Shown: positions 13,616 to 28,140, counted from the stretch's first letter. The stretch is DNA of 64,000 bases from Maratus speciosus (GCA_963932465.1 OZ010787.1:12211284-12275283); one strand, 5' to 3'. Notes: generated from the letters alone by a model not told the origin. Translations and numbers: made by a program.

Positions 13616-16600
13616 ACAGAAAAATAGGGAATTTTGTCAATCGGGTGTGAAAAAATAGCAAATTCCATTGGTCGGGTAGGAAAAAATGGCATATTTACTC
13701 AATCAGGTGTAGAAAAATAGCGAATTTGTTTCATCAAGCACGAAAAAATTGCGAATTTTGCCGATAATGTGCGGAAAAATTGAAAAATAGTGAATTTTGT
13801 CAATCGGGTGTGAAAAAACAGTGAATTTTGTCAATTGGGTGTGGAAAAATTGTGAATTTTGTCAATGTGCAGCGGGAAAAAATCACAAATTCCGTCAGTC
13901 AGTTGAGATCATGAATTTCGTCGATACGGCGTGAAAAAATCATGAATTTTGTTGTTTAGAAGTAGAAAAATCTCAAATTTTGTTGATTCACAGAAAAATA
14001 GGGAATTTCGTCGATCCGGCGTGAAAAAATCGCGACTCCAATTAGTTGGGTAGGAAAAAATGGCGAATTTAGTCAATCAGGCGTGGAAAAATAGCAAATT
14101 TGTTTTATCAGGCACGAAAAAATTGCGAATATTGTCGATAATGTGCGGAAAAATTAAAAAATAGTGAATTTTGTCAATCGGGTGTGAAAAAACAGGGGAT
14201 TTTGTCTATTGGGTGAGGAAAACTTGTGAATTTTGTCAATGTGCAGCGGAAAAAAATCACAAATTCCGTCAGCCAGTTGAGATCGTGAATTTCGTCGATC
14301 CGGCGTGAAAAAATCGTGAATTTTGTTGTTTAGAAGTAGAAAAATCTCAAATTTTGTTGATTCACAGAAAAATAGCAAACTTCATTAACACTAGAACGGC
14401 GGCGAGGGGTCATTTTGACCCTTGCCGAATGAAAACATTTCGATTCGAACCAGAATTTGTTTTATAATATAAGATTAAACTATGCTGAACAAAAATACAT
14501 TAAATAAATAAGTTAAATAGTTCTAAATAAAAATTCTGATGTGAAATATTTTTATAAAACTTGAGCAAAATTTCCCGCCGTTCTAGTGTTAATCAGGCAC
14601 AGAAAAAAAGGGAATTTTGTGAATCGGGTGTGAAAAAATAGCAAATCCCATTCGTTGGGTAGGAAAAAATGGCGAATTTAGTCAATCAGGCGTGGAAAAA
14701 TAGCAAATTTGTTTGATCAGGCACGAAAAAATTGCGAATATTGTCGATAATGTGCGGAAAATTTGAAAAATAGTGAATTTTGTCAATCGGGTATGAAAAA
14801 ACAGAGGATTTTGTCTATTGGGTGCGGAAAACTTGTGAATTTTGTCAATGTGCAGCAGGAAAAAAATCACAAATTCCGTCAGCCAGTTGAGATCATGAAT
14901 TTCGTCGATACGGCGTGAAAAAATCATGAATTTTGTTGTTTAGAAGTAGAAAAATCTCAAATTTTGTTGATTCACAAAAAAATAGCAAACTTCATTAATC
15001 AGGCACAGAAAAAAAGGGAATTTTGTCAATCGGTTGTGAAAAAATAGCAAATCCCATTGGTCGGGTAGGAAAAAATGGCATATTTAGTCAATCAGGTGTG
15101 GAAAAATAGCGAATTTGTTTGATCAGGCACGAAAAAATTGCGAATTTTAACGATAATGTGCGCGAAAATTGAAAAATAATGAATTTTGTCAATCGGGTGT
15201 GAAAAAACAGTGAATTTTGTCAATTGGGTGTGGAAAAATTGTGAATATTGTCAATGTGCAGCGGGAAAAAATCACAAATTCCGTCAGTCAGTTGAGATCA
15301 TGAATTTCGTCGATACGGCGTGAAAAAATCATGAATTTTGTTGTTTAGAAGTAGAAAAATCTCAAATTTTGTTGATTCACAGAAAAATAGGGAATTTTGT
15401 CAATCGGGTGTGAAAAAATAGCAAATTCCATTGGTCGGGTAGGAAAAAATGGCATATTTACTCAATCAGGTGTAGAAAAATAGCGAATTTGTTTCATCAA
15501 GCACGAAAAAATTGCGAATTTTGCCGATAATGTGCGGAAAAATTGAAAAATAGTGAATTTTGTCAATCGGGTGTGAAAAAACAGAGGAATTTGTCCATTA
15601 GGTGTGGAAAAAATGTGAATTTTGTCAATGTGCAGCGGGAAAAAAATTACAAATTCCGTCAGTCAGTTGAGATCGTGAATTTCGTCGATCGGGCGTGGAA
15701 AAATTGTGGATTTTGTTGTTTAGAAGTAGAAAATTATGTTGATTCACAGAAAAATAGCAAACTTCGTTAATCAGGTGCAGATAAAAAGGGAATTTTGTCA
15801 ATTGGGTGTGAAAAAATAGCAAATCTCATTGGTCGGGTAGGTAAAAATGGCAAATTTAGTCAATCAGGTGTGGAAAAATAGCAAATTTGTTTGATCAGGC
15901 ACGAAAAAATTGCGAATTTTGTCGATAATGTGCGCGAAAATTGAAAAATAATGAATTTTGTCAATCGGGTGTGAAAAAACAGAGGATTTTGTCTATCAGG
16001 TGTGGAAAAATTGTGACTTTTGTCAATGTGCAGCGGGAAAAAATCACAAATTCCGTCAGTCAGTTGAGATCATGAATTTCGTCGATACGGCGTGAAAAAA
16101 TCATGAATTTTGTTGTTTAGAAGTAGAAAAATCTCAAATTTTGTTGATTCACAGAAAAATAGGGAATTTTGTCAATCGGGTGTGAAAAAATAGCAAATAC
16201 CATTGGTTGGGTAGGAAAAAATGGCATATTTACTCAATCAGGTGTAGAAAAATAGCGAATTTGCTTGATCAAGCACGAAAAAATTGCGAATTATGCCGAT
16301 TATGTGCGGAAAAATTGAAAAATAGTGAATTTTGTCAATCGGGTGTGAAAAAACAGTGAATTTTGTCAATTGGGTGTGGAAAAATTATGAATTTTGTCAA
16401 TGTGTAGCGGGAAAAAATCACAAATTCCGTCAGTCAGTTGAGATCATGAATTTCGTCGATCCGGCGTGAAAAAATCGTGAATCCAATTAGTTGGGTAGGA
16501 AAAAATGGCGAATTTAGTCAATCAGGCGTGGAAAAATAGCAAATTTGTTTTATCAGGCACGAAAAAATTGCGAATTTTGTCGATAATGTGCGGAAAAATT

Positions 16601-18570
16601 GAAAAATAGTGAATTTTGTCAATCGGGTGTGAAAAAATAGCAAATCCCATTGGTCGGGTGAGAAAAAATGTTGAATTTAGTCAATCAGGCGTGGAAAAAT
16701 AGCAAATTTGTTTGATCAGGCACAAAAAAATTGCGAATATTGTCGATAATGTGCGGAAAAATTGAAAAATAGTGAATTTTGTCAATCGGGTGTGAAAAAA
16801 CAGAGGATTTTGTCTATTGGATGAGGAAAACTTGTGAATTTTGTCAATGTGCAGCGGGAAAAAATCACAAATTCCGTCAGCCAGTTGAGATCGTGATTTT
16901 CGTGGATCCGGCGTGAAAAAATCGTGAATTTTGTTGTTTAGAAGTAGAAAAATCTCAAATTTTGTTGATTCACAGAAAAATAGCAAACTTCATTAATCAG
17001 GCACAGAAAAAAGGGAATTTTGTGAATCGGGTGTGAAAAAATAGCAAATCCCATTTTTTGGGTAGGAAAAAATGGCGAATTTAGTCAATCAGGCGTGGAA
17101 AAATAGCGAATTTGTTTGATCAGGCACGAAAAAATTGCGAATATTGTCGATAATGTGCGGAAAAATTGAAAAATAGTGACTTTTGTCAATCGGGTGTGAA
17201 AAAACAGAGGATTTTGTCTATTGGGTGAGGAAAACTTGTGAATTTTGTCAATGTGCAGCGGAAAAAAATCACAAATTCCGTCAGCCAGTGGAGATCGTGA
17301 ATTTCGTCGATCCGGCGTGAAAAAATCGTGAATTTTGTTGTTTAGAAGTAGAAAAATCTCAAATTTTGTTGATTCACAGAAAAATAGCAAACTTCATTAA
17401 TCAGGCACAGAAAAAAAGGGAATTTTGTGAATCGGGTGTGAAAAAATAGCAAATCCCATTCGTTGGGTAGGAAAAAATGGCGAATTTAGTCAATCAGGCG
17501 TGGAAAAATAGCAAATTTGTTTGATCAGGCACGAAAAAATTGCGAATATTGTCGATAATGTGCGGAAAATTTGAAAAATAGTGAATTTTGTCAATCGGGT
17601 GTGAAAAAACAGAGGATTTTGTCTATTGGGTGCGGAAAACTTGTGAATTTTGTCAATGTGCAGCAGGAAAAAATCACAAATTCCGTCAGCCAGTTGAGAT
17701 CATGAATTTCGTCGATACGGCGTGAAAAAATCATGAATTTTGTTGTTTAGAAGTAGAAAAATCTCAAATTTTGTTGATTCACAAAAAAATAGCAAACTTC
17801 ATTAATCAGGCACAGAAAAAAAGGGAATTTTGTCAATCGGTTGTGAAAAAATAGCAAATCCCATTGGTCGGGTAGGAAAAAATGGCATATTTAGTCAATC
17901 AGGTGTGGAAAAATAGCGAATTTGTTTGATCAGGCACGAAAAAATTGCGAATTTTGTCGATAATGTGCGCGAAAATTGAAAAATAATAAATTTTGTCAAT
18001 CGGGTGTGAAAAAACAGTGAATTTTGTCAATTGGGTGTGGAAAAATTGTGAATATTGTCAATGTGCAGCGGGAAAAAATCACAAATTCCGTCAGTCAGTT
18101 GAGATCATGAATTTCGTCGATACGGCGTGAAAAAATAATGAATTTTGTTGTTTAGAAGTAGAAAAATCTCAAATTTTGTTGATTCACAGAAAAATAGGGA
18201 ATTTTGTCAATCGGGTGTGAAAAAATAGCAAATTCCATTGGTCGGGTAGGAAAAAATGGCATATTTACTCAATCAGGTGTAGAAAAATAGCGAATTTGTT
18301 TCATCAAGCACGAAAAAATTGCGAATTTTGCCGATAATGTGCGGAAAAATTGAAAAATAGTGAATTTTGTCAATCGGGTGTGAAAAAACAGTGAATTTTG
18401 TCAATTGGGTGTGGAAAAATTGTGAATTTTGTCAATGTGCAGCGGGAAAAAATCACAAATTCCGTCAGTCAGTTGAGATCATGAATTTCGTCGATACGGC
18501 GTGAAAAAATCATGAATTTTGTTGTTTAGAAGTAGAAAAATCTCAAATTTTGTTGATTCACAGAAAAATA
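13332..18570. repeat. Large satellite duplication, copy A'
   Basis: This is the counterpart of 1-5,690, including the MITE at 14,389. It differs from the first copy by scattered substitutions and by loss of about 445 bp near 15,540. It leads into a locally amplified zone (16.99-22.62 kb) before returning at about 23,800 to the sequence that follows 5,690 in the first copy. Confidence 0.85.
14389..14588. mobile_element. piggyBac-like MITE inside the satellite (copy 2)
   Basis: This 200-bp insert is essentially identical to the one at 1058. It has one extra A near the right end (GAGCAAAATTT against GAGCAAATTT) and is flanked by TTAA at 14,385-14,388 and 14,589-14,592. It occupies the same position in the satellite monomer, and the flanking satellite also matches. 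It is therefore a copy made by duplication of the array, not an independent insertion. Confidence 0.93.
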
Positions 18571-19805
18571 GGGAATTTTGTCAATCGGGTGTGAAAAAAT
18601 AGCAAATACCATTGGTTGGGTAGGAAAAAATGGCATATTTACTCAATCAGGTGTAGAAAAATAGCGAATTTGCTTGATCAAGCACGAAAAAATTGCGAAT
18701 TTTGCCGATTATGTGCGGAAAAATTGAAAAATAGTGAATTTTGTCAATCGGGTGTGAAAAAACAGTGAATTTTGTGAATTGGGTGTGGAAAAATTATGAA
18801 TTTTGTCAATGTGTAGCGGGAAAAAATCACAAATTCCGTCAGTCAGTTGAGATCATGAATTTCGTCGATCCGGCGTGAAAAAATCGTGAATCCAATTAGT
18901 TGGGTAGGAAAAAATGGCGAATTTAGTCAATCAGGCGTGGAAAAATAGCAAATTTGTTTTATCAGGCACGAAAAAATTGCGAATTTTGTCGATAATGTGC
19001 GGAAAAATTGAAAAATAGTGAATTTTGTCAATCGGGTGTGAAAAAATAGCAAATCCCATTGGTCGGGTGAGAAAAAATGTTGAATTTAGTCAATCAGGCG
19101 TGGAAAAATAGCAAATTTGTTTGATCAGGCACAAAAAAATTGCGAATATTGTCGATAATGTGCGGAAAAATTGAAAAATAGTGAATTTTGTCAATCGGGT
19201 GTGAAAAAACAGAGGATTTTGTCTATTGGATGAGGAAAACTTGTGAATTTTGTCAATGTGCAGCGGGAAAAAATCACAAATTCCGTCAGCCAGTTGAGAT
19301 CGTGATTTTCGTGGATCCGGCGTGAAAAAATCGTGAATTTTGTTGTTTAGAAGTAGAAAAATGTCAAATTTTGTTGATTCACAGAAAAATAGCAAACTTC
19401 ATTAATCAGGCACAGAAAAAAAGGGAATTTTGTGAATCGGGTGTGAAAAAATAGCAAATCCCATTTTTTGGGTAGGAAAAAATGGCGAATTTAGTCAATC
19501 AGGCGTGGAAAAATAGCGAATTTGTTTGATCAGGCACGAAAAAATTGCGAATATTGTCGATAATGTGCGGAAAAATTGAAAAATAGTGAATTTTGTCAAT
19601 CGGGTGTGAAAAAACAGAGGATTTTGTCTATTGGGTGAGGAAAACTTGTGAATTTTGTCAATGTGCAGCGGAAAAAAATCACAAATTCCGTCAGCCAGTT
19701 GAGATCGTGAATTTCGTCGATCCGGCGTGAAAAAATCGTGAATTTTGTTGTTTAGAAGTAGAAAAATCTCAAATTTTGTTGATTCACAGAAAAATAGCAA
19801 ACTTC
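16990..19805. repeat. 2,815-bp higher-order repeat, first tandem copy
   Basis: It matches 19,805-22,620 at an offset of about 2,815 bp. Variants found only in this pair support the duplication: CCAGTGGAG at 17,283 and 20,098; a six-A run in CACAGAAAAAAGGG at 17,005 and 19,816 (seven elsewhere); TTTTGTGAATTGGG at 18,773 and 21,588; AAATGTCAAATT at 19,363 and 22,177; and AATAATGAATTT at 18,133 and 20,948. The left breakpoint lies between 16,904 and 17,005. Confidence 0.88.
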
Positions 19806-22620
19806 ATTAATCAGGCACAGAAAAAAGGGAATTTTGTGAATCGGGTGTGAAAAAATAGCAAATCCCATTTTTTGGGTAGGAAAAAATGGCGAATTTAGTC
19901 AATCAGGCGTGGAAAAATAGCGAATTTGTTTGATCAGGCACGAAAAAATTGCGAATATTGTCGATAATGTGCGGAAAAATTGAAAAATAGTGAATTTTGT
20001 CAATCGGGTGTGAAAAAACAGAGGATTTTGTCTATTGGGTGAGGAAAACTTGTGAATTTTGTCAATGTGCAGCGGAAAAAAATCACAAATTCCGTCAGCC
20101 AGTGGAGATCGTGAATTTCGTCGATCCGGCGTGAAAAAATCGTGAATTTTGTTGTTTAGAAGTAGAAAAATCTCAAATTTTGTTGATTCACAGAAAAATA
20201 GCAAACTTCATTAATCAGGCACAGAAAAAAAGGGAATTTTGTGAATCGGGTGTGAAAAAATAGCAAATCCCATTCGTTGGGTAGGAAAAAATGGCGAATT
20301 TAGTCAATCAGGCGTGGAAAAATAGCAAATTTGTTTGATCAGGCACGAAAAAATTGCGAATATTGTCGATAATGTGCGGAAAATTTGAAAAATAGTGAAT
20401 TTTGTCAATCGGGTGTGAAAAAACAGAGGATTTTGTCTATTGGGTGCGGAAAACTTGTGAATTTTGTCAATGTGCAGCAGGAAAAAATCACAAATTCCGT
20501 CAGCCAGTTGAGATCATGAATTTCGTCGATACGGCGTGAAAAAATCATGAATTTTGTTGTTTAGAAGTAGAAAAATCTCAAATTTTGTTGATTCACAAAA
20601 AAATAGCAAACTTCATTAATCAGGCACAGAAAAAAAGGGAATTTTGTCAATCGGTTGTGAAAAAATAGCAAATCCCATTGGTCGGGTAGGAAAAAATGGC
20701 ATATTTAGTCAATCAGGTGTGGAAAAATAGCGAATTTGTTTGATCAGGCACGAAAAAATTGCGAATTTTGTCGATAATGTGCGCGAAAATTGAAAAATAA
20801 TAAATTTTGTCAATCGGGTGTGAAAAAACAGTGAATTTTGTCAATTGGGTGTGGAAAAATTGTGAATATTGTCAATGTGCAGCGGGAAAAAATCACAAAT
20901 TCCGTCAGTCAGTTGAGATCATGAATTTCGTCGATACGGCGTGAAAAAATAATGAATTTTGTTGTTTAGAAGTAGAAAAATCTCAAATTTTGTTGATTCA
21001 CAGAAAAATAGGGAATTTTGTCAATCGGGTGTGAAAAAATAGCAAATTCCATTGGTCGGGTAGGAAAAAATGGCATATTTACTCAATCAGGTGTAGAAAA
21101 ATAGCGAATTTGTTTCATCAAGCACGAAAAAATTGCGAATTTTGCCGATAATGTGCGGAAAAATTGAAAAATAGTGAATTTTGTCAATCGGGTGTGAAAA
21201 AACAGTGAATTTTGTCAATTGGGTGTGGAAAAATTGTGAATTTTGTCAATGTGCAGCGGGAAAAAATCACAAATTCCGTCAGTCAGTTGAGATCATGAAT
21301 TTCGTCGATACGGCGTGAAAAAATCATGAATTTTGTTGTTTAGAAGTAGAAAAATCTCAAATTTTGTTGATTCACAGAAAAATAGGGAATTTTGTCAATC
21401 GGGTGTGAAAAAATAGCAAATACCATTGGTTGGGTAGGAAAAAATGGCATATTTACTCAATCAGGTGTAGAAAAATAGCGAATTTGCTTGATCAAGCACG
21501 AAAAAATTGCGAATTTTGCCGATTATGTGCGGAAAAATTGAAAAATAGTGAATTTTGTCAATCGGGTGTGAAAAAACAGTGAATTTTGTGAATTGGGTGT
21601 GGAAAAATTATGAATTTTGTCAATGTGTAGCGGGAAAAAATCACAAATTCCGTCAGTCAGTTGAGATCATGAATTTCGTCGATCCGGCGTGAAAAAATCG
21701 TGAATCCAATTAGTTGGGTAGGAAAAAATGGCGAATTTAGTCAATCAGGCGTGGAAAAATAGCAAATTTGTTTTATCAGGCACGAAAAAATTGCGAATTT
21801 TGTCGATAATGTGCGGAAAAATTGAAAAATAGTGAATTTTGTCAATCGGGTGTGAAAAAATAGCAAATCCCATTGGTCGGGTGAGAAAAAATGTTGAATT
21901 TAGTCAATCAGGCGTGGAAAAATAGCAAATTTGTTTGATCAGGCACAAAAAAATTGCGAATATTGTCGATAATGTGCGGAAAAATTGAAAAATAGTGAAT
22001 TTTGTCAATCGGGTGTGAAAAAACAGAGGATTTTGTCTATTGGATGAGGAAAACTTGTGAATTTTGTCAATGTGCAGCGGGAAAAAATCACAAATTCCGT
22101 CAGCCAGGTGAGATCGTGATTTTCGTGGATCCGGCGTGAAAAAATCGTGAATTTTGTTGTTTAGAAGTAGAAAAATGTCAAATTTTGTTGATTCACAGAA
22201 AAATAGCAAACTTCATTAATCAGGCACAGAAAAAAAGGGAATTTTGTGAATCGGGTGTGAAAAAATAGCAAATCCCATTTTTTGGGTAGGAAAAAATGGC
22301 GAATTTAGTCAATCAGGCGTGGAAAAATAGCGAATTTGTTTGATCAGGCACGAAAAAATTGCGAATATTGTCGATAATGTGCGGAAAAATTGAAAAATAG
22401 TGAATTTTGTCAATCGGGTGTGAAAAAACAGAGGATTTTGTCTATTGGGTGAGGAAAACTTGTGAATTTTGTCAATGTGCAGCGGAAAAAAATCACAAAT
22501 TCCGTCAGCCAGTTGAGATCGTGAATTTCGTCGATCCGGCGTGAAAAAATCGTGAATTTTGTTGTTTAGAAGTAGAAAAATCTCAAATTTTGTTGATTCA
22601 CAGAAAAATAGCAAACTTCA
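19806..22620. repeat. 2,815-bp higher-order repeat, second tandem copy
   Basis: This is the tandem partner of the preceding block. I noticed very few differences, such as GTGAC at 17,180 against GTGAA here, and CCAGGTGAG at 22,108 against CCAGTTGAG. The duplication therefore looks recent. Confidence 0.88.
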
Positions 22621-23799
22621 TTAATCAGGCACAGAAAAAAAGGGAATTTTGTGAATCGGGTGTGAAAAAATAGCAAATCCCATTCGTTGGGTAGGAAAAA
22701 ATGGCGAATTTAGTCAATCAGGCGTGGAAAAATAGCAAATTTGTTTGATCAGGCACGAAAAAATTGCGAATATTGTCGATAATGTGCGGAAAATTTGAAA
22801 AATAGTGAATTTTGTCAATCGGGTGTGATAAAACAGAGGATTTTGTCTATTGGGTGCGGAAAACTTGTGAATTTTGTCAATGTGCAGCAGGAAAAAATCA
22901 CAAATTCCGTCAGCCAGTTGAGATCATGAATTTCGTCGATACGGCGTGAAAAAATCATGAATTTTGTTGTTTAGAAGTAGAAAAATCTCAAATTTTGTTG
23001 ATTCACAAAAAAATAGCAAACTTCATTAATCAGGCACAGAAAAAAAGGGAATTTTGTCAATCGGTTGTGAAAAAATAGCAAATCCCATTGGTCGGGTAGG
23101 AAAAAATGGCATATTTAGTCAATCAGGTGTGGAAAAATAGCGAATTTGTTTGATCAGGCACGAAAAAATTGCGAATTTTGTCGATAATGTGCGCGAAAAT
23201 TGAAAAATAATAAATTTTGTCAATCGGGTGTGAAAAAACAGTGAATTTTGTCAATTGGGTGTGGAAAAATTGTGAATATTGTCAATGTGCAGCGGGAAAA
23301 AATCACAAATTCCGTCAGTCAGTTGAGATCATGAATTTCGTCGATACGGCGTGAAAAAATCATGAATTTTGTTGTTTAGAAGTAGAAAAATCTCAAATTT
23401 TGTTGATTCACAGAAAAATAGGGAATTTTGTCAATCGGGTGTGAAAAAATAGCAAATTCCATTGGTCGGGTAGGAAAAAATGGCATATTTACTCAATCAG
23501 GTGTAGAAAAATAGCGAATTTGTTTCATCAAGCACGAAAAAATTGCGAATTTTGCCGATAATGTGCGGAAAAAATGAAAAATAGTGAATTTTGTCAATCG
23601 GGTGTGAAAAAACAGTGAATTTTGTCAATTGGGTGTGGAAAAATTGTGAATTTTGTCAATGTGCAGCGGGAAAAAATCACAAATTCCGTCAGTCAGTTGA
23701 GATCATGAATTTCGTCGATACGGCGTGAAAAAATCATGAATTTTGTTGTTTAGAAGTAGAAAAATCTCAAATTTTGTTGATTCACAGAAAAATAGGGAA

Positions 23800-26700
23800 T
23801 TTCGTCGATCCGGCGTGAAAAAATCGTGACTCCAATTAGTTGGGTAGGAAAAAATGGCGAATTTAGTCAATCAGGCGTGGAAAAATAGCAAATTTGTTTT
23901 ATCAGGCACGAAAAAATTGCGAATATTGTCGATAATGTGCGGAAAAATTAAAAAATAGTGAATTTTGTCAATCGGGTGTGAAAAAACAGAGGATTTTGTC
24001 TATTGGGTGAGGAAAACTTGTGAATTTTGTCAATGTGCAGCGGGAAAAAATCACAAATTCCGTCAGCCAGTTGAGATCGTGAATTTCGTCGATCCGGCGT
24101 GAAAAAATCGTGAATTTTGTTTTTTAGAAGTAGAAAAATCTAAAATTTTGTTGATTCACAGAAAAATAGCAAACTTCATTAATCAGGCACAGAAAAAGAG
24201 GGAATTTTGTCAATCGGGTGTGAAAAAATACCAAATCCCATTGGTCGGGTAGGAAAAAATGTCATATTTAGTCAATCAGGTGTGGAAAAACAGCGCATTT
24301 GTTTGATCAGGCACGAAAAAATTGCGAATTTTGCCGATAATATGCGGAAAAATTGAAAAATAGTGAATTTTGTCAATCGGGTGTGAAAAAACAGTAAAGT
24401 TTGTCAATTGGGTGTGGAAAAATTGTGAATATTGTCAATGTGCAGCGGGAAAAAATCACAAATTCCGTCAGTCAGTTGAGATCATGAATTTCGTCGATAC
24501 GGCGTGAAAAAATCATGAATTTTGTTGTTTAGAAGTAGAAAAATCTCAAATTTTGTTGATTCACAGAAAAATAGCAAACTTCATTAATCAGGCATAGAAA
24601 AAAAGGGAATTTTGTCAATCGGGTGTGAAAAAATACCAAATCCCATTGGTCAGGTAGGAAAAAATGTCATATTTAGTCAATCAGGTGTGGAAAAATAGCC
24701 AATTTGTTTGATCAGGCACGAAAAAATTGCGAATATTGCGATAATGTGCGGAAAAATTGAAAAATAGTAAATTTTGTCAATCGGGTTTGAAAAAACAGTG
24801 AATTTTTTCAATTGGGTATGGAAAAATTGTGAATTTTGTCAATGTGCAGCGGAAAAAAATCACAAATTCCGTTAGTCAGTTGAGATCATGAATTTCGTCG
24901 ATCCGGCGTGAAAAAATCATGAATTTTGTTTTTTAGAAGTAGAAAAATCTCAAATTTTGTTGATTCACAGAAAAATAGAGAATTTTGTCAATCGGGTGTG
25001 AAAAAATAGCAAATCCCATTTGTCGAGTTGGAAAAAATGGCATATTTAGTTAATCAGGTGTGGAAAAATAGCGAATTTGTTTGATCAGGCACGAAAAAAT
25101 TGCGAATTTTGCCGATAATGTGCGGAAAAATTGAAAAATAGTGAATTTTGTCAATCGGGTTTGAAAAAACAGTGAATTTTGTCAATTGGGTGTGGAAAAA
25201 TTGTGAATTTTGTCAATGTGCAGTGGGAAAAAATCACAAATTCTGTCAGTCAGTTGAGATCATGAATTTCGTCGATCCGGCGTGAAAAAATCGTGAATTT
25301 TGTTGTTTAGAAGTAGAAAAATCTCAAATTTTGTTGATTCACAGAAAACTAGCAAACTTCATTAATCAGGCACAGAAAAAAAGGGAATTTTGTCAACCGG
25401 GTGTGAAAAAATAGCAAATCCCATTCGTCGGGTAGGAAAAAATGGCGAATTTAGTCAATCAGGCGTGGAAAAATAGCAAATTTGATTGATCAGGCCCGAA
25501 AAAATTGCGAATATTGTCGATAATGTGCGGAAAAATTGAAAAATAGTGAATTTTGTCAATCGGGTGTGAAAAAAACAGAGGATTTTGTCTATTGGGTGTG
25601 GAAAACTTGTGAATTTTGTCAATGTGCAGCGGGAAAAAATCACAAATTCCGTCAGTCAGTTGAGATCATGAATTTCGTCGATCCGGCGTGAAACAATCGT
25701 GAATTTTGTTGTTTAGAAGTAGAAAAATGTCAAATTTTGTTGATTCACAGAAAAATAGGGAATTTTGTCAATCGGGTGTGAAAAGATAGCAAATCCCATT
25801 GGTCGGGTAGGGAAAAATGGCATATTTAGTCAATCAGGTGTGGAAAAATAGAGAATTTGTTTGATCAGGCACGAAAAAATTGCGAATATTGCCGATAATG
25901 TGCGGAAAATTGAAAAATAGTGAATTTTGTCAATCGGGTGTGAAAAAACAGCGAATTTTGTCAAATGGGTGTGGAAAAATTGTGAATTTTGTCAATGTGC
26001 AGCGGGAAAAAATCACAAATTCCGTTAGTCAGTTGAGATCATGAATTTTGTCGATCCGGCGTGAAAAAATCATGAATTTTGTTGTTTAGAAGTAGAAAAT
26101 CTCAAATTTTGTTGATTCACAGAAAAATAGAGAATTTTGTCAATCGGGTGTGAAAAAATAGCAAATCCCATTGGTCGGGTAGGAAATAATGGCATATTTA
26201 GTCAATCCAGTGTGGAAAAATAGCGAATTTCTTTGATCAGGCACGAAAAAATTGCGAATATTGCCGATAATGTGCGGAAAAATTGAAAAATAGTGAATTT
26301 TGTCAATGGGGTGTGAAAAAACATTGAAGTTTGTCAATTGGGTGTGAAACGATTGTGAATTTTGTCAATGTGCAGTGGGAAAAAATCACAAATTCCGTCA
26401 TTCAGTTGAGATCATCAATTTCGTCGATCCGGCGTGAAAAAATCGTGAATTTTGTTGTTTAGAAGTAGAAAATTCTCAAATTTTGTTGATTCACAGAAAA
26501 ATAGCAAACTTCATTAATCAGGCACAGAAAAAAAGGGAATTTTGTCAATCGGGTGTGAAAAAATACCAAATCCCATTGGTCGGGTAGGAAAAAATGTCAT
26601 ATTTAGTCAATCAGGTGTGGAAAAATAGCCAATTTGTTTGATCAGGCACGAAAAAATTGCGAATATTGCGATAATGTGCGGAAAAATTGAAAAATAGTAA

Positions 26701-28140
26701 ATTTTGTCAATCGGGTTTGAAAAAACAGTGAATTTTTTCAATTGGGTATGGAAAAATTGTGAATTTTGTCAATGTGCAGCGGAAAAAAATCACAAATTCC
26801 GTTAGTCAGTTGAGATCATGAATTTCGTCGATCCGGAGTGAAAAAATCATGAATTTTGTTGTTTAGAAGTAGAAAAATCTCAAATTTTGTTGATTCACAG
26901 AAAAATAGAGAATTTTGTCAATCGGGTGTGAAAAAATAGCAAATACCATTTGTCGAGTAGGAAAAAATGGCATATTTAGTTAATCAGGTGTGGAAAAATA
27001 GCGAATTTGTTTGATCAGGCACGAAAAAATTGCGAATTTTGCCGATAATGTGCGGAAAAATTGAAAAATAGTGAATTTTGTCAATCGGGTTTGAAAAAAC
27101 AGTGAATTTTGTCAATTGGGTGTGGAAAAATTGTGAATTTTGTCAATGTGCAGTGGGAAAAAATGACAAATTCTCTCAGTCAGTTGAGATCATGAATTTC
27201 GTCGATCCGGCGTGAAAAAATTGTGAATTTTGTTGTTTAGAAGTAGAAAAATCTCAAATTTTGTTGATTCAAAAAAATAGCAAACTTCATTAATCAGGCA
27301 CAGAAAAAAAGGGAATTTTGTCAATCGGGTGTGAAAAAATAGCAAATCCCATTCGTCGGGTAGGAAAAAATGGCGAATTTAGTCAATCAAGCGTGGAAAA
27401 ATAGCAAATTTGTTTGATCAGGCACGAAAAAATTGCAAATTTTGTCGATAATGTGCGGAAAAATTGAAAAATAGTGAATTTTGTCAATCGGGTGTGAAAA
27501 AATAGCAAATCCCATTGGTCGGGTGAGAAAAAATGGCCAATTTAGTCAATCAGGCGTGGAAAAATAGCAAATTTGTTTGATCAGGCACGAAAAAATTGCG
27601 AATATTGTCGGTAATGTGCGGAAAATTGAAAAATAGTGAATTTTGTCAATCGGGTGTGAAAAAACAGAGGATTTTGTCTATTGGGTGCGTAAAACTTGTG
27701 AATTTTGTCAATGTGCAGCGGGAAAAAATCACAAATTCCATCAGCCAGTTTAGATCATGAATTTCGTCGATACGGCGTGAAAAAATCATGAATTTTGTTG
27801 TTTAGAAGTAGAAAAATCTCAAATTTTGTTGATTCACAAAAAAATAGCAAACTTCATTAATCAGGCACAGTAAAAAAGGGAATTTTGTCAATCGGGTGTG
27901 AAAAAATAGCAAATCTTATTCGTCGGGTAGGAAAAAATGGCGAATTTAGTCAATGAGGCGTGGAAAAATAGCAAATTTGTTTGATCAGGCACGAAAAAAT
28001 TGCGAATTTTGTCGATAATGTGCGGAAAAATTGAAAAATAGTGAATTTTGTCAATCGGGTGTGAAAAAAAGCAAATCCCATTGGTCGGGTAAGAAAAATT
28101 GTCGAATTTATTCAATCAGGTGTGGAAAAATAGCAAATTT
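23800..28140. repeat. Satellite block B'
   Basis: This is the counterpart of 5,690-9,420. Near 27,888-28,070 it carries one additional partial monomer that the first copy lacks. It then joins sequence matching the start of block C (near 9,480), so the A-B-C order is repeated. Confidence 0.75.
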
